Shown here one piece after another: positions 60,401 to 64,000 of a stretch of DNA of 64,000 bases (positions within the stretch are counted from its first letter, which is position 1; every line of letters starts with the position of its first letter). A program made the position numbers and the translations under genes. A model generated the notes under the pieces. The model was given only the letters and a program-made list of their open reading frames with translations, had not been told where the DNA came from and searched no databases. This DNA comes from Monomorium pharaonis (Eukaryota; Arthropoda; Insecta; Hymenoptera; Formicidae): contig NC_050467.1 in NCBI RefSeq assembly GCF_013373865.1, positions 38,425,132 to 38,489,131 of the forward strand, read 5' to 3'.

Positions 60401-62220
60401 TATATACTACTCTTTGAACATGAATTAAGCCGATTACTTTTGTTTAGTAATGACATGTTTTTTTAACTTGTTAATGACAAATAAATATATATTTTTCTTT
60501 TCAATTTTTAATTAAATGTACGCACGATGCGATAAAGGCTGTAGATTGAATTTATTCTTTTATTAACCGCATTTAATATATTGGATTATAGGCTTTGTAA
60601 AATGGTTGAATGAAACGATGACAACAAAATATATCTTTGCAACGTTTAACGATAATTATCTCGCACAATTAAACTGATTTTCCACCCGAGGATGAGCAAT
60701 CACCTGAAAAGTTTCCTCGTTATTAATAATTGCAAAATGTAAGCTGTTCGCGAATGTTACTTTCCTACACCAATAGCCAGATCTAAAATATAACGAGAAG
60801 TGATATATTGCATAACGGAAAATACTTATTAACAAACACTCATGTTTTTATCGTATTTGTCTTCTGTCAGCCAGAAATGTATTTTATTAACGATTAACCG
60901 TATCTGTCTTATAATGACAATACTTATGCTCTAGTACAGTTTCAAGTCTTTGCTATTAAACGCGCAATTAAACTAGATTTATAATCAGTAGTGGAAAAAA
61001 GATTTGAAAATTTATTTGTCTTTTGAGCGAATTATAGAATAATAGAGTAGCGTACTGATTTAAGCTGATTTGACAAAGACAGAGAACAAGTCATTGCTTC
61101 TGACCCCCTCGGGTGGTGTTAAATTAGAAATTAGAACTCTCCGTAACAAACCAACTATATTCACGCGAAGAGATTAAACGACAATTTGATTAGTGCAGCT
61201 AGTGTAATAAACGTTACAGCGTAATTTGATCGAATCAAATATTTTATCCGAAGTGCATGTGGTACAGTAAGTAAAAGCCGAGTCACGTTAAAAATTCAAA
61301 ACAATAAATAGCGTGTCGACCATTGTGGTATTAAGTCGCAATTTTATTCTTTCTTCACGGGAAAAAAATTTTTTCCCTCCTTTCTCATCATTCTAGAGTT
61401 TAACTCAGTAACGTTTAATCCGCGCGAAATATGCGTACTCATTCTTGCGCATCTTTAATTACACATACATTGGGATACGTTTCTGATGAAGAAACGAACC
61501 ACTTAATGGATTAACGTTTCGACGAACAGATACGTATCCATCCATACCGTGAGAACGAACTATTTGCATGCAACGCGAAATGTACCCCAGAATGGATTAG
61601 CTGTTGATAATCGATCATGCACGGACATTGCTAATGTAACAAGTTTCGCCGAGCGGTAATTTCAAGCGTACGCTTCGTACTTTCGCGATCGATCGAAACG
61701 CGAGAGCGTAAAGGCAAATTTCATGATGGAAACACTGTTATAATATTAATATAGTGTTCGATTTAGCCGCTAGCGTGCTTTACTCCACACGTTGTTTTAA
61801 CGCAACGCGTCGATACAAAAGATTTTCGCATCTTTTAATTGAAGGTATTGCAAAATCATTTTCGTAGGAATAATTGTGCTAGTTACAAATAAATACCGCT
61901 TATTACAATTACGTAGGTGATACAAAAAGTTCAAAGTTAACAATCAAGTAAAATTAACATACGTATCGACAATGATCCTTTATTGGCTATTAAGCATAAA
62001 TTATTATTACAATCGATTTATATTACAAATTTACTGATGCAAAATGAGCATTAATCGCTCGTAACGTAACAGAAAGTGTATGTGTGTGCGTATGCATAAG
62101 CGCAAGCCACATTATTTTCATGAAAAATCTATGCATATGCGAGAGAGAGAGAGAGAGAGAGAATATACACTATTATTTTTTATAATTTCAGTAATAATGC
62201 GCATGTTTTGCAATAAAATA
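57405..62220. other. Gene-free gap between array genes 6 and 7
   Basis: 4.8 kb with no supported coding region. A GC-richer zone lies immediately upstream of gene 6 (57.4-57.9 kb); small frames near 59.8-60.3 kb carry no domain. A (GA)n run lies at 62141-62162. Confidence 0.5.
62141..62162. repeat. (GA)n microsatellite
   Basis: GA dinucleotide run of about 22 bases downstream of array gene 7. Confidence 0.9.
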
Positions 62221-62226
62221 TTAATA

Positions 62227-62232
62227 TTTATT
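62227..62232 (-). terminator. Candidate polyadenylation signal of array gene 7
   Basis: AATAAA on the minus strand about 80 bp past the stop codon. Confidence 0.5.
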
Positions 62233-62309
62233 ATAACCAATTGTGGTTAAAATTGAAAAGAAAATGCTGCAATTTAGACTAAACGTTCATGTGATAAACA
62301 CTGTTAAAT

Positions 62310-63188
62310 TTAATAATGATCTCCCTCTTCCTCGTCTCCGTCAGAGCTGTAAGAGCTATGCGTTTCGTAAGATCCGTCGTCACCATCTCCAGAAGAATAA
62401 TTTTCGCTGTGACTGTAAGATTCTGGTTCTTTCTCCGTGTAATGGCTACTATAATGATCTCCATCGTCGCCGCCTTCGGTATAGTGCGAATATTCGCTTC
62501 CCTCATCGTCACCACTCGCGTCACCGGCATAATCCGTATCAATCATAGTACCTACAATTTTCACATCATATTAAATGCTAAGTACTTACAATGAATAAAT
62601 TTCGTTTTATTTGTCATACTTATTTTAGAACGCTTTGATGCTTTATAATCTGTTGTATTTTTATAGTTTGATTAAATCAGAGATTTTCTTTATCATTAAT
62701 GGACATATAGTATAATAAAAAGATAACTTAAGTGGTATACATTCGGTAACTCTCTTCTAAAGGGAATCTTTGCAATAGGATAATTTTTTTTTTAATCATT
62801 TACGTTAATATCTTAATTAGTGGATTAGCAAATTACAACTCGACGATTTTTTACCTGCGCCTTCGTGGTCTTGATTCTTTTTTTCATTATGATGTTTCTT
62901 GTGATCATCATTAGCCTTGCCGTAAGTGGTTTGCGTCTCAAACTCGTATTTGTCGCCATCCTGTTTGTGGAAGGTGTCAAGAGTCTTGTAGCCGTGATCA
63001 CCTTTACCGTAGGTTTCCTTCAAGTAACCCTTCTCACCCTCCGCATCGCTCCCGTAGGTTCTGTAGTAACCACCCTCGTCTGATTTGCCTAAAACCACAT
63101 TGTTGTCCGCCCTTGTTACGCTCAACAAGACATCTAAGGCATTCCCGAAATTCAGCACTCGGAGATAAACATTAATCTGATATATCGT

Positions 63189-63220
<32 letters not shown>

Positions 63221-63629
63221 TTTTTAGAAAAATATCCTTAACTTTTGATTAACTATTTAGATTTTTTAATAATTATTTTAATTATATATACTAATATATA
63301 TATGGTAAATTATATTTTCAAAATTGTTTAATGTATAGCTAAAATTTCGTATTTTTGTACTAAATTCTTTTAGAAATATTAGCTCTGAAGAACATACCAG
63401 AAGCATTTTTCATGCGTTTTTTATCATCTTGTGACTTCGGTGCGTTACTGGCGCTCATTAGATCCCTCAATTCCCCAGCGATTTTTAATGGCGCCGGTTG
63501 ACGTACCTCACGAATGAGCGAACCAACAGCGGCAACATCATCCTCGACATTTTCGTAAATAACAAATCTGGCCAAGGTGTCGCAAATGAACAGGTGCGGA
63601 AGCAGTGACACAAACAGTTTCCAATACAT
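62310..63629 (-). CDS. Gene 7: secreted acidic/Tyr-rich protein, 3 exons
   Basis: Exons (minus) 63629-63398, 63088-62855 and 62551-62310 with GT/AG introns of 309 and 303 bp, both in phase 1, give 235 aa. The ATG at 63627-63629 opens a signal peptide, MYWKLFVSLLPHLFICDTLA. Exon 1 also encodes a moderately acidic helix-like segment ending DDKKRMKNASG. Exon 2 (234 nt, symmetric 1-1) encodes SDEGGYYRTYGSDAEGEKGY, then KGDHGYKTLDTFHKQDGDKY, which resembles the FHKDE.K...FY core of the array but without its His repeats. Exon 3 encodes a highly acidic, Ser/Tyr-rich tail: GDASGDDEGSEYSHYTEGGD and, at the end, SSDGDEEEGDHY. No catalytic domain. Membership in the array family is plausible but weaker than for genes 1-6. 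Acidic Ser/Tyr-rich tails occur in matrix or cuticle proteins; function unproven. Confidence 0.8.
63189..63219. repeat. (GA)n microsatellite in intron 1 of gene 7
   Basis: GA/AAAG run of about 31 bases inside the intron 63089-63397. Confidence 0.9.
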
Positions 63630-63700
63630 CTCGCAGGAGATTACTTTAATCTCGGCGCTTTCAATGATTCCTTGCTCGTTCAATCTATCTCGCTGAATCT

Positions 63701-63708
63701 TTTATATA
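63701..63708 (-). promoter_or_regulatory. TATA box of gene 7
   Basis: TATATAAA on the minus strand, about 75 bp upstream of the ATG. Confidence 0.6.
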
Positions 63709-63711
63709 TCA

Positions 63712-64000
63712 CTCCTACCTTCTCAGATAAAATCTTTCTAACAGAAGCAGTAGGCATTGCATGTTTTCGTATATATATATATTGATCTTGCAAGTTGTTG
63801 CAGCGGCCAATCACTTAAACGAACAATTTGGCTTGTGCCTCACTAATTTCGCAACATCTTCCGCAGCAATCGTCACCAAAGAAAAGAACTGTACAAAGGC
63901 TTGTCCAAGATTTTAAACCGATTGTTGATCGATCAATCTATTGATCTATTGATGAAAAAATTAGAAAGAATCGGTGATTGTGTCATTCAATATCGTCTTA
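63712..64000. other. Upstream flank of gene 7 to the window end
   Basis: A short (TA)n run near 63771-63782; no coding feature seen. Confidence 0.5.

Noticed and set aside
1..64000. CRISPR arrays, bacterial operons, rRNA or tRNA genes
   Set aside because: No spaced direct-repeat arrays were seen, nor Shine-Dalgarno-led gene strings, rRNA blocks or paired A/B-box tRNA-like cloverleaves. A covariance-model search would be needed to exclude small RNAs fully.

Overview
This looks like insect nuclear DNA, most likely hymenopteran and probably an ant. It is AT-rich intergenic sequence broken by short CpG-rich blocks, with many (GA/CT)n microsatellites, short introns with GT/AG borders, TATA-type promoters and decayed transposon pieces. 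The ant assignment is inference. No bacterial features are present (operons, Shine-Dalgarno sites, CRISPR). Many open frames in the window start at TTG, CTG or GTG, or only mirror a real gene, so I set starts by ATG, signal peptide, splice sites and frame.

Layout. 1-28 kb: no complete gene. The only recognisable coding remnant is a tandemly duplicated, frameshifted kinesin-14-like motor exon at 3.9-4.8 kb. The rest is intergenic or intronic DNA with microsatellites and one MITE-like element. 28.9-31.2 kb (minus): an intact five-coding-exon UDP-glycosyltransferase, 536 aa, with a MITE copy in its third coding-region intron. 31.2-38.9 kb: repeat-rich, with a long imperfect hairpin, another MITE-like inverted repeat, a CpG-rich block built of diverged repeats and ending in a splice-donor-like site, and a 1.1-kb stretch with a retrotransposon ORF1 zinc-knuckle remnant between two 130-bp direct repeats. 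39.0-40.5 kb (minus): a three-exon arylalkylamine N-acetyltransferase-like GNAT gene, 281 aa, reconstructed with consistent intron phases.

42.7-63.7 kb is the most distinctive part. It is a co-oriented (minus) array of seven genes for secreted low-complexity proteins. Four are extremely His/Gly/Lys-rich (251, 261, 246 and 281 aa). Two are longer and mostly not His-rich (325 and 405 aa) but keep the same C-terminal core, YHKDE(F/Y)K...FY...H..G. The seventh (235 aa, three exons) is acidic at its C terminus and only loosely related. The six core genes fall into three pairs (A: genes 1 and 5; B: genes 2 and 4; C: genes 3 and 6), which suggests duplication of a three-gene block followed by one order change. 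Every gene has an ATG followed by a signal peptide and a TATA-like element upstream. They probably form a co-regulated family of extracellular, possibly metal-binding or matrix/cuticle proteins; that function is inference. A decayed transposon-derived coding fragment lies in the widest gap inside the six-gene part of the array (49-52 kb).
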